A DNA stretch of 64,000 bases. Origin: Brucella haematophila. Lineage in GTDB: Bacteria; Pseudomonadota; Alphaproteobacteria; Rhizobiales; Rhizobiaceae. Position 1 is the stretch's first letter. Each line of letters opens with the position of its first letter. The DNA lies in NCBI RefSeq assembly GCF_005938105.1, contig NZ_VCPE01000021.1:1-64000 (forward strand), written 5' to 3'. This document shows positions 51,430 through 60,516 of the stretch, one piece after another. The position numbers were made by a program, and so were the translations under genes. The notes under the pieces were generated by a model that had not been told where the DNA came from, made no database searches, and saw only the letters and a program-made list of their open reading frames with translations.

Positions 51430-52733
51430 TACGCATCGTTCTTATTCTCCTTGGCCGGGAAATTATTCAGCGTCACTGGAAAATACTACTCATTACCGGC
51501 GGCGTCTGGCTTCTGCTCGGCACATTCATCGCTATAGATGCGCTGGACGGAAAGACGATCATTCCGTCGCGCTTTTTTGGCTATTTCCTGCTGCCGGAGG
51601 CGGCTGTCGGCCTCCTGGCTGCCGCGTTCAGTCAGGGAACGGCGAGACGAATGCGTGTCGTGCAGGGTATCGCGTTGTTCGCGGTCGCCTTGCTGATCCT
51701 CAGCGCCACCCCCGCCAGCCACTTCACGCTTGCGATGGTGCTGGGGTTCTGCTTCCTTGTGGATGGCAGTGTGCGCATTGGCAGTGCATGGGTTGTCCGC
51801 TATCCCCGCTGGCGGCTGGGGTTGATGGGCGGCATTGCGGAAGTTTGCATCGCCATTGCAACGCTTCAGCCATGGCCAACATGGTACGCCGGAACAGTTG
51901 CCTTCAATGTCGGCGCCGTCATGATCCTTACCAGCCTTGGCATATTGAACATTGCGACACGGGTGCGACGGCTGGAAGAAGGCGCATCGATCAGCAGTAT
52001 CTTCAACAGAAATCCTTTATGGAACAAGCCGGGTTCCAGCTCCCTCGCCCATTCTGCCAATCGCAGCGAGCTGATCGTCCATGTCTGGACTCCCACAGGT
52101 CAGGTCATGACCCCGCTTCATCAAAGGGCCATCAATCGATATATCGCAGCCGTCGATACAAACGGCGTCATTTCCACGGGCCATGCGGCTCTGGAAATGG
52201 CCCCAAACGTCTATATCAGCCATTATCCGGCAGTCGAGATCGACCGATCGCCGGACGAATTCACCCGGACATTACGCGCCACCGCAGACAACAATGTGCC
52301 CGGACGTTTCCTGCCAAGCTATCAGGAAGAATCCGCCGAATGGTGCCAATCGACAGTGCAGGTGGTGATCAAGAATATCGACGCATCGCGATTGAATGCA
52401 TTCTGGCAAGATTACAGCGCAGACAACACCTATAATCTCACAAACCGCAATTGCTCAAGTGCAGTCGCTGATGCTCTGGATGCAGCGCTGGAAGGTGTTT
52501 ATCGTGACCACAACTGGCCAATAATTACAGCGTTGCGCGCGATCATTTATCCTGAGCTATGGGCAGCGGGACTGATGCGCAAGCGCGCAGAATCCATGGC
52601 GTGGACGCCTGGTCTGGTGCTGGATTATGCGCGCGCATTGTCGGCTCTGGTCGACCCACCAAAATCGTTCTTGACGTTTCCCAAACTTCGCCTGCTAAAA
52701 AAATACGCAAACACGAAGCAGGACATAAACTAG
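51426..52733 (+). CDS. HdeD-like membrane domain fused to a papain-like hydrolase domain
   Basis: A 435-residue protein. Residues 10-190 have about six membrane segments in an HdeD/DUF308 layout (LLLGTFIAIDALDGK; VLGFCFLVDGSVRIGSAW). Residues 205-435 are soluble: GVISTGHAALEMAPNVYISHYP, with a His, then much later NRNCSSAVADALDAAL, with a Cys. A His before the Cys is the order of permuted NlpC/P60-type peptidases and related lipid-modifying papain folds. The soluble domain probably lies outside the inner membrane. The fusion suggests a membrane-bound peptidase or acyl hydrolase. Gene order with MFS, DUF4105 and patatin supports an envelope role. Confidence 0.7.
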   Translation: MIRIVLILLGREIIQRHWKILLITGGVWLLLGTFIAIDALDGKTIIPSRFFGYFLLPEAAVGLLAAAFSQGTARRMRVVQGIALFAVALLILSATPASHFTLAMVLGFCFLVDGSVRIGSAWVVRYPRWRLGLMGGIAEVCIAIATLQPWPTWYAGTVAFNVGAVMILTSLGILNIATRVRRLEEGASISSIFNRNPLWNKPGSSSLAHSANRSELIVHVWTPTGQVMTPLHQRAINRYIAAVDTNGVISTGHAALEMAPNVYISHYPAVEIDRSPDEFTRTLRATADNNVPGRFLPSYQEESAEWCQSTVQVVIKNIDASRLNAFWQDYSADNTYNLTNRNCSSAVADALDAALEGVYRDHNWPIITALRAIIYPELWAAGLMRKRAESMAWTPGLVLDYARALSALVDPPKSFLTFPKLRLLKKYANTKQDIN

Positions 52734-52762
52734 GACACGTCTCGCATATATCCGGCCTAGCT

Positions 52763-52865
52763 AGAGCGGTTCCGGTTAATACGGAATCATCAGAACCGCT
52801 CTAACTATTTGTTTTACCGCATTGTCCTACGCAAAACCGCTTCGCACTTTTGCTGGAAATGCTCT
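52763..52865. repeat. Bru-RS-like palindromic repeat, 103 bp
   Basis: The sequence starts AGAGCGGTTCCGGTTAATACGG and ends TTTGCTGGAAATGCTCT, with internal dyads (AGAGCGGTT.../...AACCGCTCT) and CCGCTTCGCACTTTTGC. I recognise this as the repeat dispersed in Brucella and Ochrobactrum genomes under the name Bru-RS. It lies between convergent genes and contributes two bases of the stop codon of the DUF4105 gene (52864-52866). Confidence 0.75.
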
Positions 52866-53862
52866 AAGTACCGGCAGGCTGCCGGATGACCGTAGAAAAC
52901 TGTTCGCGCTCCATTGAGCGAACCGGCGTCAGCAAGGCGCGCTGCTGGATTTCACTGAACGGCAGGTCGCTGTTCATGAGCAGCTCATTGTCATAGAGAA
53001 ACTCCGGCAGATAGCCGGAGAGCAAAACCCTGTAATCAAATGGAAAACCTGGTTCCAGCAGGCGAACAAGGTCGAAAACGACCGTCGTGCAATTGGACGT
53101 CAGTGTATTGTAGAAGGCCGGGTTTCTGGCAAGATCGTTGGCCTTTTCGATATATTTGAGCAACATCGCCTGCATAAGCTCTTGACCAACATCGACCGGA
53201 TATCGATAGACGCGCTCGTCGCGGACATTGGTTCTCAAATAAACAATGTCCCGTTCTTCCGCCGCTATCATCGCCAATTCGAAACTTCTGAAAAAGCCAC
53301 CCAGCGAAGAAAATTCCTGACCTTTTTTCTTGCGTATTTCGGCAGAGAACACCAGATGGCGACCATCTGCAAAGCCGAATGAAATCAATGTATGTGCAAT
53401 GGCCGGATGCGTCCAGTAAGACAATATGACATCCACCGAATTGAGTTCGCTCAACCTGTACGTCCCGGATTTCCACCCTGGCACAAATATCCGGCTGTCA
53501 TTCCATGTGAAGTCACGAATGTTGTGAAATGTCACCTCGTCGCCCTGAACATCCGCTGTCACCGTGTGCTGGACATCTGCCGCCCAATCCCGCGTAAGCG
53601 AAGGCTTCATCGAAAACCAGGAGACCAGAAAGAGGGAACCGAGGCAGATGAATGCGACGTTACTGAAGCTTATCAACTGGCTGCTCGAACGCGGTGAAAA
53701 CAGGACCGAGATATAAGCTGCAAGAACAAGCGCGGTCAGGGCCATGACACAGATTTTGATCGTCTGCCCCACCTGCAAATGAAACCAGAGCGCCATTGCC
53801 GCCCATAACACAATCATCGAGCATAGCGATGCCCAGGCAAACATAAAAAGCAGTTTGATCAT
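52864..53862 (-). CDS. DUF4105 (Lnb N-terminal periplasmic domain-like) membrane protein
   Basis: A 332-residue protein. Three N-terminal hydrophobic segments (to about residue 85) precede a periplasmic DUF4105 domain. It has NSVDVILSYWTHPAIAHTLISFGFADGRHLVFSAEIRKKKGQ, with a conserved His in the first strand pair, and NPAFYNTLTSNCTTVVFDLVRLL, with a conserved Cys. That His-then-Cys order is a permuted papain-fold hydrolase, as in Lnb, a ligase/N-acyltransferase that forms lyso-form lipoproteins in some bacteria. It starts at ATG 53862. Neighbouring patatin and HdeD-hydrolase genes suggest a lipid-modification group. Confidence 0.85.
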   Translation of the reverse strand: MIKLLFMFAWASLCSMIVLWAAMALWFHLQVGQTIKICVMALTALVLAAYISVLFSPRSSSQLISFSNVAFICLGSLFLVSWFSMKPSLTRDWAADVQHTVTADVQGDEVTFHNIRDFTWNDSRIFVPGWKSGTYRLSELNSVDVILSYWTHPAIAHTLISFGFADGRHLVFSAEIRKKKGQEFSSLGGFFRSFELAMIAAEERDIVYLRTNVRDERVYRYPVDVGQELMQAMLLKYIEKANDLARNPAFYNTLTSNCTTVVFDLVRLLEPGFPFDYRVLLSGYLPEFLYDNELLMNSDLPFSEIQQRALLTPVRSMEREQFSTVIRQPAGT

Positions 53863-53931
53863 GGTATATTCTGTGGCCTCGGATCGGCAGTCATAAATGG
53901 TAATATTGCGAGAACCGGGTTGGTGCTGGCG

Positions 53932-55425
53932 CTAAAATGGCCCCGACGCCAGTGTTTCAGACGATGATAGATTTTGTTGGAGCATATTCGGGCTAACCGG
54001 TTTCTTGACGCCTGCATCGGACTGGACTTCGCGAATGGCGTTCTGGAGGACGGCGTTTCTTTTAAACGCCACGCGACCAGCGGCAATCACCTGATCCACC
54101 TGTTCTGTCGGAAGCACGAAGCGGGTTGGCACTTCATTGAAACTTGCAGCCATGCCAGCGGGCAGATCTTGTATCGACAGGCGTTGTACATGAAACCGGA
54201 CATCGCGGCAGTTCCATCCTTTCAACGAGCCGCGATAGCGCGCTACCGTGGCTGCAGACAGGCCGCACCGATATGCAATGAGTTCGTCGCGCCATTGCGT
54301 TGTCGCCAGCTTCAGCGCATCGAACCCTTCCCTGACCGACGAGGAAATGGCAGTATCCGTAACCGCACCGAGGATTTCAGAAATCCCTGGCCCTTGCAGC
54401 TCCTTTACCCATGGATATTCCATCTCACGGCCAGCATCCACGACAATGTAAAGAAAAGTCTTCAGCTTCACTGCATCGGCAAGCGACAATGGCCCATAGG
54501 GCGTTTGCGCCGAGGCTCTGGCCATCGCAAATGGCGTAAGCCCCAGATTATCCGTCAGCGCGCCATCGAGCAATTTTATGAAATTCACATTGTTCGACCG
54601 GTAAGTGTGCAGTGCGCGCCCATAGGCCTTCAACCTATACGACGCCTCGGGATCGGCCATGACTCGGCTTAGCCAATCGGGCTGGCGATAGGTGCAGGCA
54701 CCATGGTTGGATGCAACCGAAATGGGCTTGAAAACGACCGGAACCGCCGCGGACGCCGCGACTGCGTCAGCAATCCGCACATCCTTCAGATTGCTGCACA
54801 GTGCTGCAAAGGTTTCTACGCTGAAGTGAAATGGAACCCGGTTGTAGATATCCGATGCAGAGATCCAGATCGATGGCGCATTGGACCAGTCAAACTTTGA
54901 ATAGGTCGCACCATGGAAAATATTGTCGTCGAGCCAACGGGCAAGCGAGGATCGGTCATTTGCGCCGCCATTCAGGACGCCAATGGCGACTGCTGGCGAC
55001 AATGCATTGGTGCGCACGCGTTCTTCAGCGTTCCTGACCAGAAACGTTTCGCGGAAATCCCGATAATCATCGCGCCCTTTCATGCCGAAATAGGCTGCAA
55101 GAACCGCGCCTCCAGACACGCCAGATATGATCCTGATATTATCGACCAGGCTTCGCTCATAGGGATATTCGTCCACGATCGTATCATCGAGCGCCCGCAT
55201 GACTCCATAACCAAAAGCTGCCGCCCGCGTGCCGCCGCCAGAAAATGCCAGGCCAATGATCATTGCGCCATCATCCCCGTGATCCGGAACGAAATGATTG
55301 TTAAACGCGAATAATTGAGACGTTGAACGATTGATCGGCCCGACATCGGATACCGCGCAGCCCGTAACAAGAACGCTGACAACAAACCCTGTTATCAAGA
55401 AAAGAAACGATCGATTCTGTATCAT
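53932..55425 (-). CDS. Patatin-like phospholipase, lipoprotein
   Basis: A protein of 497 residues from ATG 55425. The lipobox VLVTGCAV puts an acylated Cys near residue 20. The patatin domain has the oxyanion motif SGGGTRAAAFGYG, the nucleophile elbow GVSGGA, and LDGALTDNLG with the catalytic Asp. The length fits a large outer-envelope patatin. The serine and aspartate form the dyad. It probably acts as a phospholipase or esterase on the periplasmic side of a membrane. Its start lies a short distance from the DUF4105 gene's end, on the same strand. Confidence 0.88.
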   Translation of the reverse strand: MIQNRSFLFLITGFVVSVLVTGCAVSDVGPINRSTSQLFAFNNHFVPDHGDDGAMIIGLAFSGGGTRAAAFGYGVMRALDDTIVDEYPYERSLVDNIRIISGVSGGAVLAAYFGMKGRDDYRDFRETFLVRNAEERVRTNALSPAVAIGVLNGGANDRSSLARWLDDNIFHGATYSKFDWSNAPSIWISASDIYNRVPFHFSVETFAALCSNLKDVRIADAVAASAAVPVVFKPISVASNHGACTYRQPDWLSRVMADPEASYRLKAYGRALHTYRSNNVNFIKLLDGALTDNLGLTPFAMARASAQTPYGPLSLADAVKLKTFLYIVVDAGREMEYPWVKELQGPGISEILGAVTDTAISSSVREGFDALKLATTQWRDELIAYRCGLSAATVARYRGSLKGWNCRDVRFHVQRLSIQDLPAGMAASFNEVPTRFVLPTEQVDQVIAAGRVAFKRNAVLQNAIREVQSDAGVKKPVSPNMLQQNLSSSETLASGPF

Positions 55426-55449
55426 GCCCCCACCCCAATTGAACGACAA

Positions 55450-55952
55450 TTAACACTGCCATTGAAGCAAAAGCAAATGGCAGATCAAGGAACGTATCTC
55501 CCGCCACAATCTAAGGATTTAAAGTATCGTCGAGTTGACATTTTCTCCAATCGGTCGCACCCATTTTAGGAAAACAGTTCTTTTGAAGCCCTTCTCACGG
55601 CACTGTTGTCCGCAAGGGACGCCAAGTGTTCTTACCTTTCATTTTTTCGCCAAGGACGAGCTATCATACTACGGATTGCTCGGTATCTACCGAGGCTCTC
55701 GGCTTATCTCTTTTCGCCGCCTACCGTGATCATTCCAGCCTATCCATCCCTCTCCCTGTTTATAGATTTGGACCTTTTAACTTAGGTAGGCCGCTGGCGC
55801 GCAACGGTTGTTTTGATGAGGGTTTCCTCGTCTACCCATTAAAATCGCTTCTGATGGCGGTTAAATTGCATAGTAAAACTCGCTTGCAACTGACCATTTT
55901 CTAATGCATTCCTTATTTGAACAAAGCCGCTTCAAGCGCGGGAGAAACAGCC
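55450..55952. other. Intergenic region between patatin and recombinase genes
   Basis: The region should hold the promoters of both divergent genes. A TCGTCGAGTTGACA word near 55528-55541 contains a TTGACA hexamer on the plus strand. An open stretch from 55626 has no family motif or ribosome site. Nothing else is recognised. Confidence 0.4.
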
Positions 55953-56870
55953 ATGTCAAAACGTCAGGCCACCAGTGCGTTGCCCCGTCCCGCTCGCCTC
56001 ATCGGTTACGCACGGGTCTCGACCGACGATCCGGTCCATGATGCACAGATGGACGAGTTGCGGGCAGCTGGCTGTGATCGCATCTTTCAGGAGCAGGGTT
56101 CCGGGACTTCACGCGCCCGCCCGGTCCTGACCCGGCTGCTTTCGGAGCTCGTTGCCGGTGACGTTCTCGTCGTGGTCCGGCTGGACCGCCTCGCCCGCTC
56201 GGTCAGTCACCTTCTGCAGGTTATCGAAGATCTCGAACAACGCGGCATCCACTTTCGATCTATCCGTGATCCCATCGACACATCCACGCCGCAAGGCATG
56301 TTTTCTCTGCAGGTGCTGGACGCCGTTGCACAGCTCGAACGCGCGCTGATTGCAGAACGGACCAAAGCGGGGATCAAAGCTGAAAAGGCGCGCGGCAAGC
56401 TTCCTGGAAATCCCGGCTTGAGAGAGCGCAAGCCGGAAGCGATCCGGGCCGTATCTCAAGCGCGCAACAAACGCTATCTCGATGAACTGATCACCTCGGC
56501 ACAGACCTGGTTGCCTCTGGTGCAACAAATGCGCCCGGTCCACAGCTGGGAGAATATCGTACAGGTGCTCAATAGGCGCGGACATGACTGGACGGTCGAG
56601 CGTCTGCGCCGCGCCGTGCATCGTCTCGTCCGCGAAAAAATCGCCGACAAGAAGCTTGTTGCCCGATCCCCTCGCCGCATCCCTTCTGATCACCTGATGA
56701 AACTGGTCGCCGCAATTGCGATTGCCGATCCCGGATTGTCGCTTCGCGATATCGCGGCCCAGCTCGATCAGATGGGAGAGCGGCCGACGCGCGGTGGGAG
56801 GAAATGGCAGCCTTCCTCCGTTCGTCACCTTTTAGATGAAGCCCACCGTTTTGGTCTCATTCGTCGCTAA
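55953..56870 (+). CDS. Serine recombinase (resolvase/invertase family)
   Basis: A 305-residue protein from ATG 55953 behind GGAGAAACAGCC; a TTG at 55917 is an alternative. The catalytic domain is IGYARVSTDDPVHDAQMDELRAAGC, with nucleophile Ser, then GDVLVVVRLDRLARSVSHLLQVIEDL. The helix E region is LDAVAQLERALIAERTKAGIKAEKARGK. The C-terminus is longer than in a minimal resolvase (a region of about 100 residues with RPVHSWENIVQVLNRRGHDWTVERLRRAV), including two putative DNA-binding helices. It may resolve plasmid multimers or cointegrates. Confidence 0.9.
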   Translation: MSKRQATSALPRPARLIGYARVSTDDPVHDAQMDELRAAGCDRIFQEQGSGTSRARPVLTRLLSELVAGDVLVVVRLDRLARSVSHLLQVIEDLEQRGIHFRSIRDPIDTSTPQGMFSLQVLDAVAQLERALIAERTKAGIKAEKARGKLPGNPGLRERKPEAIRAVSQARNKRYLDELITSAQTWLPLVQQMRPVHSWENIVQVLNRRGHDWTVERLRRAVHRLVREKIADKKLVARSPRRIPSDHLMKLVAAIAIADPGLSLRDIAAQLDQMGERPTRGGRKWQPSSVRHLLDEAHRFGLIRR

Positions 56871-56967
56871 GCGCCTGACCGATCATTCGGCCGAGAGGCC
56901 GTCTTTCAATCAATGTGATAGACAATCCTCCGTCATTGGAACTTTCGATAATGCAACACAATATGCG

Positions 56968-57261
56968 TTACATGTGCCGCCCAACATCCATACGCCCGTG
57001 CAAAATACGCACAACAAGCAGCGTGTTCTCGTGCTCCCGGAAATAGATCACATGGGATCCGACGGCATATTTGAGATAACCTGGTCGGATGTCCGTCAAC
57101 CGACCACGCTTGCTCCCTTCCGTTAACCCTTCAAAAGCATCCATGACGTCAGTGATATAGCTGTTTGCTTGCTCCAATGACCATTCGCGTAAGGTGTAAA
57201 CCCAGATATCTTCGAGATCGGCCTCGGCAAGCGGTGTAAGCTGATACCCATCAAAGCGCAT
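56968..57261 (-). CDS. parE: Type II toxin, RelE/ParE family
   Basis: A 97-residue protein: YQLTPLAEADLEDIWVYTLREWSLEQANSYITDVMDAF and the closing strand pair HVIYFREHENTLLVVRILHGRMDVGRHM are typical of ParE. Its ATG overlaps the parD coding end by 11 bases, a standard ParDE layout. ParE toxins usually block DNA gyrase, whereas RelE relatives cleave mRNA; which applies here cannot be told. Confidence 0.9.
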   Translation of the reverse strand: MRFDGYQLTPLAEADLEDIWVYTLREWSLEQANSYITDVMDAFEGLTEGSKRGRLTDIRPGYLKYAVGSHVIYFREHENTLLVVRILHGRMDVGRHM

Positions 57262-57496
57262 GCTTCGTCTTCATTCTCTGCAGGAAGCCCTCACGATCCA
57301 AGGGCTTCGACTGACCAGACTCTTCGCCCGCAATCAGCGCCTCCTGCAAGGACCTAACGCGCGTTTCATGTTCTTCTAAAAGGCGCAATCCTGCACGCAC
57401 AACATCACTGGCAGAGCCATAGCGCCCTCCCCTCACCTGTGAATCGACGAAATTGGCGAAGTGATCACCGAGCGTAACTGATGTGTTTCGTGACAT
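57251..57496 (-). CDS. parD: Type II antitoxin, ParD/CC2985 family
   Basis: An 81-residue protein. SRNTSVTLGDHFANFVDSQVRGGRYGSASDVVRAGLRLLEEHE is the ribbon-helix-helix DNA-binding region. The C-terminal tail (SGQSKPLDREGFLQRMKTK) is the toxin-binding part. It lies upstream of parE on the minus strand. A perfect 17-bp palindrome 22 bases before the ATG is a likely autoregulatory operator. Confidence 0.92.
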   Translation of the reverse strand: MSRNTSVTLGDHFANFVDSQVRGGRYGSASDVVRAGLRLLEEHETRVRSLQEALIAGEESGQSKPLDREGFLQRMKTKHAL

Positions 57497-57518
57497 ATAT
57501 TCACTCCTTTACGCGATT

Positions 57519-57535
57519 GTACCAATAATTGGTAC
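57519..57535. promoter_or_regulatory. Perfect palindrome GTACCAATAATTGGTAC (parDE operator)
   Basis: Arms GTACCAAT and ATTGGTAC surround a single A. Location between the parD start and the upstream promoter region is that of the operator in autoregulated parDE operons. Ribbon-helix-helix antitoxins bind dyads of this size. Confidence 0.7.
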
Positions 57536-57730
57536 CAACGCAAGAGCGATTGCCCAGTTCGTATACGGCGCCAAACAAAACGGGTTCAACGCCAAGCTCA
57601 GTGAGCTTCTAGCTTCCGCTGAGCGACACTGAGGTATTGCAATTGGCAGTTATGAGGCCCAAAGCGAACGCTCGACCGACGACACCTAGTTGCTGTAGGG
57701 TCTAAAAGAAACACTCGGTGGAGGCAATGA

Positions 57731-58252
57731 ATGCCCTATGGAGTCAGCTTGAAAAGCTGCAACGCTACCGCAGTTAAAATCCTGAAGCTTTGGAATGAGG
57801 CGAGCGTATTTGAACCGAAAGGCTCGATGCTGGAATTAGGGTATCCGCCCCATCTGACACTTGCGGTGTTCGAGCAATGGCCAGGCGACGTTAGCGCAAT
57901 CATGGCAGAGGTCTTTTCAGCACAGGGAAAACTTTTAATTACCTTCGACACAGTAAAATATTTTGACAATGAGACTATGATCCTCTGGACAGAGCCGCGT
58001 TCGAACCACGCTCTATCTGGCCTACACAGCAGATTACACGGCCACTTCGATCCCCTGAGCTGTCACGAACATTACCGCGTTGGTCGCTGGGTTCCTCACT
58101 GCTCCTTGGCAACTAACGTACCGCAGTCAGCCAGAGCGGCAGCTATCGGCTGGGCAGAAACCAGAAGACTCGCGTTCGCCGTCGAATTCGACTCGGCAGA
58201 TTTCGTTCAATTCCCGCCGGTCGTGATACATGAAGAACTGCGATTACGCTGA
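57731..58252 (+). CDS. 2'-5' RNA ligase-type (2H) phosphoesterase
   Basis: A 173-residue protein. The two catalytic H-x-T/S motifs are visible: PPHLTLAVFEQWPG near residue 40 and WVPHCSLATNVP near 122. This matches the 2H phosphoesterase superfamily in length and layout. Members process RNA or cyclic phosphate ends. The substrate is unknown. ATG 57731 lies after GGTGGAGGCA. It precedes the broken hydrolase gene on the same strand. Confidence 0.85.
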   Translation: MPYGVSLKSCNATAVKILKLWNEASVFEPKGSMLELGYPPHLTLAVFEQWPGDVSAIMAEVFSAQGKLLITFDTVKYFDNETMILWTEPRSNHALSGLHSRLHGHFDPLSCHEHYRVGRWVPHCSLATNVPQSARAAAIGWAETRRLAFAVEFDSADFVQFPPVVIHEELRLR

Positions 58253-58319
58253 ATGACCGGTTTGGGCGCAGCGGTCTATTCTTCAGTTCGTTACCGCACC
58301 AACGATAGGAACGATTATT

Positions 58320-58997
58320 ATGGCCACTTTCATTCTGATAGCCGGAGGCTGGCAGGGCGGTTGGGTCTACCAGAAAGTAGCGGATATCCTCGCAGGGCAC
58401 GGGCACATAGTTGTGCCAATCACACTTTCGGGGCTCGGTGATACACCTGCCCCATCGGCCAATCCTTAAACTCATGTAAGCGAGGTCGTTGATGTCGTGA
58501 AGTCGCATAGTGACGACTTGATCCTTGTCGGGCAATCCTACGGAGGAATGATCGTGAGCGGCGTAGCGGACGCCGTTCCGTCGCGCATCCGTTCACTGGT
58601 CTATGTTGACGCTTATGTCCCAGAAACCGGCGACTCGGTCTGGTCGCTGACAACACCGCGCTTTCGAGACATGTTCATCGCAGGTGCAAAAGGTGACGGG
58701 CTGAATTGTGCCCCGCCTTCCAATCTGGACCCACGATGCCGCCCACAACCGATCGCGACATTTCTCCAGTCAATCACTTTAACCGGACGCTGGCGTGAAA
58801 TACCTCGTAAGGTCTTCGTTGGCGCACATGGATGGGATGGAAGTCCATTCCTCGACCTTTACCAACGCTTGAGCGAGGAAACGGATTGGTCAACCTTTTC
58901 TCTCGATTGTGGCCACAACGTAGCTCGACTGGAACCAGAGGCATTGGCCCGAATAATGCTGACCCAGGCCCGACCAACCAGAGAAGCCTTCCCGTAG
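58320..58997 (+). pseudogene. Alpha/beta hydrolase gene with in-frame TAA
   Basis: From ATG 58320 the frame reads ATFILIAGGWQGGWVYQKVADIL and GLGDTPAPSANP, reaches TAA at 58467-58469, and resumes with THVSEVVDVVKSHSDDLILVGQSYGGMIVSGVA, the nucleophile elbow GQSYGG. The histidine lies in DCGHNVARLEPEALA. Both parts are in one frame, so a single stop codon interrupts an otherwise intact alpha/beta hydrolase of about 225 residues. The downstream part could restart at GTG 58497. Probably inactive. Confidence 0.85.
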
Positions 58998-59662
58998 ATG
59001 CATAATTATTGCTGCCGTCACTAGCGCCTACGTTCCACAACCGGCGTAAATGGGCATCTTCTCACAGACTACCCAATTTCAAACAAGGACTTCAACGTCA
59101 GCTCACCATTCATTTTAACACGACAACTGAATGGTTGTTCCATTTGCGCTGTCGGTAGAAATCGCGCTCGTGGTATTTCAGACCTCACGGATAACCGGTG
59201 CTGTCGTTCTCCTGGCAGCCACCATCTGGTATCTCGCATGCTTGACACGGTGGTCCACCAACGATGGCGTTTCCAGCACACCGAAGGCGTTCGCAAGGGC
59301 ACTCGGCACCCTCGTCTTTGGGGCGCTAGGCGTTATGACGATAGTCGTTGTAGTCCCACTGGCGATCGTCCAACGTTGAGTACAGTACAGCTCGCCTAAA
59401 GCGCCGTTCGATCGCACAAGAAGTCGTTTTCCTTGTGAAGCACTTGGCCCGTTCACCGAATTCAATGACCGCGATCTACTTCACCAACTGGTTGCCTAAC
59501 TCATTCCCACAGCGCAAGCGCGGGGATCGTCCGTGCTTTCACAGAACTTCTTCGCTGCGAAGCACCACGGGCCGAACTCCATTTGCTTCACGAGACTGGT
59601 GACGCTACGGTCCATATCCATTTACGCGACTGGGTCGCAAAATGTTGCCAAGTTTATCATGG
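58998..59662. other. Region with no confidently called gene
   Basis: An 82-codon plus-strand frame at 59131-59379 encodes two possible membrane helices (ALSVEIALVVFQTSRITGAVVLLAATIWYLA and LGTLVFGALGVMTIVVVVPLAIV) without a clear ribosome-binding site. The rest is unsupported. I leave it unannotated as a gene. Confidence 0.4.
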
Positions 59663-59914
59663 TCATCTCTTTGCACGATATTCCCATTGGATCGCTATTG
59701 CGGGGATCAGGAAAAGGACGACGTTCAGAATCTTCCAGAACCCGATGATATTGGCCATGTACATGTGGGTTTGATCGACGCTAAAGCCAAAAAAGACGGA
59801 CATCATACTTGTTGTAATGCCGCTGAGTGACATCAACCACGCAAAGATGATAAATAGCAGATTGATCAGGAAAGCTTTTAGCAGAACGTTTCTAATTCTA
59901 AGCGGCGTTTCCAT
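59663..59914 (-). CDS. Small membrane protein (83 residues)
   Basis: ATG 59914 is preceded by AAGGGAG at good spacing. Two membrane segments are visible: LLKAFLINLLFIIFAWLMSL and MANIIGFWKILNVVLFLIPAIAIQWEY. I do not recognise the family. Intact frame and ribosome site make it a probable gene. Its position upstream of the replication operon on the opposite strand suggests no direct relation. Confidence 0.55.
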   Translation of the reverse strand: METPLRIRNVLLKAFLINLLFIIFAWLMSLSGITTSMMSVFFGFSVDQTHMYMANIIGFWKILNVVLFLIPAIAIQWEYRAKR

Positions 59915-60516
59915 CGAAATGCTCCCTTGTTAGTAATGCGCCTAGTCTACTTTGCTCAGCACAAACCTTCTCATTGTAACCCATCCGGCGCGATTTTCCG
60001 CGGTCTTTTCCGACAATTCCACAAACGCGACAATCACCCTTGTCTGTTATCGTCCTGATCACAATCTCTGATTATGAGGTTGAGCACGCACCTGAAAGCC
60101 ACTTTCGCCTGTTGTTAAAGCTTATGGATCATCACCATCATCGTAGTCCTACCGATGTGATCACTTATCTTGTTCACTCTAGGAGAGCTTGACGTTGATC
60201 TCGGGCGGAGGCATCCACAAGACAGTCTCGGCAAATGAGTGCCACTCGCGACCCCGTCTCGGCGACGACTAGCCGTTCTTGACTATTCGTCAGATTATAG
60301 ACCTGAGCGCCCCCTGCGCGAACTCATGTTCTCAGCTGAGAACACATCTTGTTTGGCCATTTCGCGCGACAGCGAACAGCTTCCCTTGTTCGTGGGTAAT
60401 TGCCTTTCCTTCCTGGATCGCGTTAACCTATCATTAACTTTAAAGTTGTTGACGACTCACAACGATACGGTCATTCTGACACTCAATCCGATTATTTTCC
60501 TTGTTGAGCGATTTTA
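59915..60516. other. Upstream region of repABC
   Basis: This 600-base region is expected to hold the repA promoter and operator. It includes a parS site (60329-60344). I see no gene with support. Confidence 0.5.
60329..60344. promoter_or_regulatory. parS: parS-type partition site, copy 1
   Basis: GTTCTCAGCTGAGAAC is a perfect 16-bp palindrome with the outer GTT/AAC and central GC expected of repABC parS sites bound by RepB. It lies 173 bases before the repA start. An identical copy occurs inside repB. Confidence 0.85.

Noticed and set aside
51410-52435. Plus-strand ORF of 341 codons overlapping the HdeD-fused gene
   Set aside because: Alternative frame of the same gene with no family motif, and rich in Arg, Pro and Cys as high-GC shadows are.
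53974-54672. Plus-strand ORF opposite the patatin gene
   Set aside because: The patatin motifs are clear on the minus strand, so this is a shadow.
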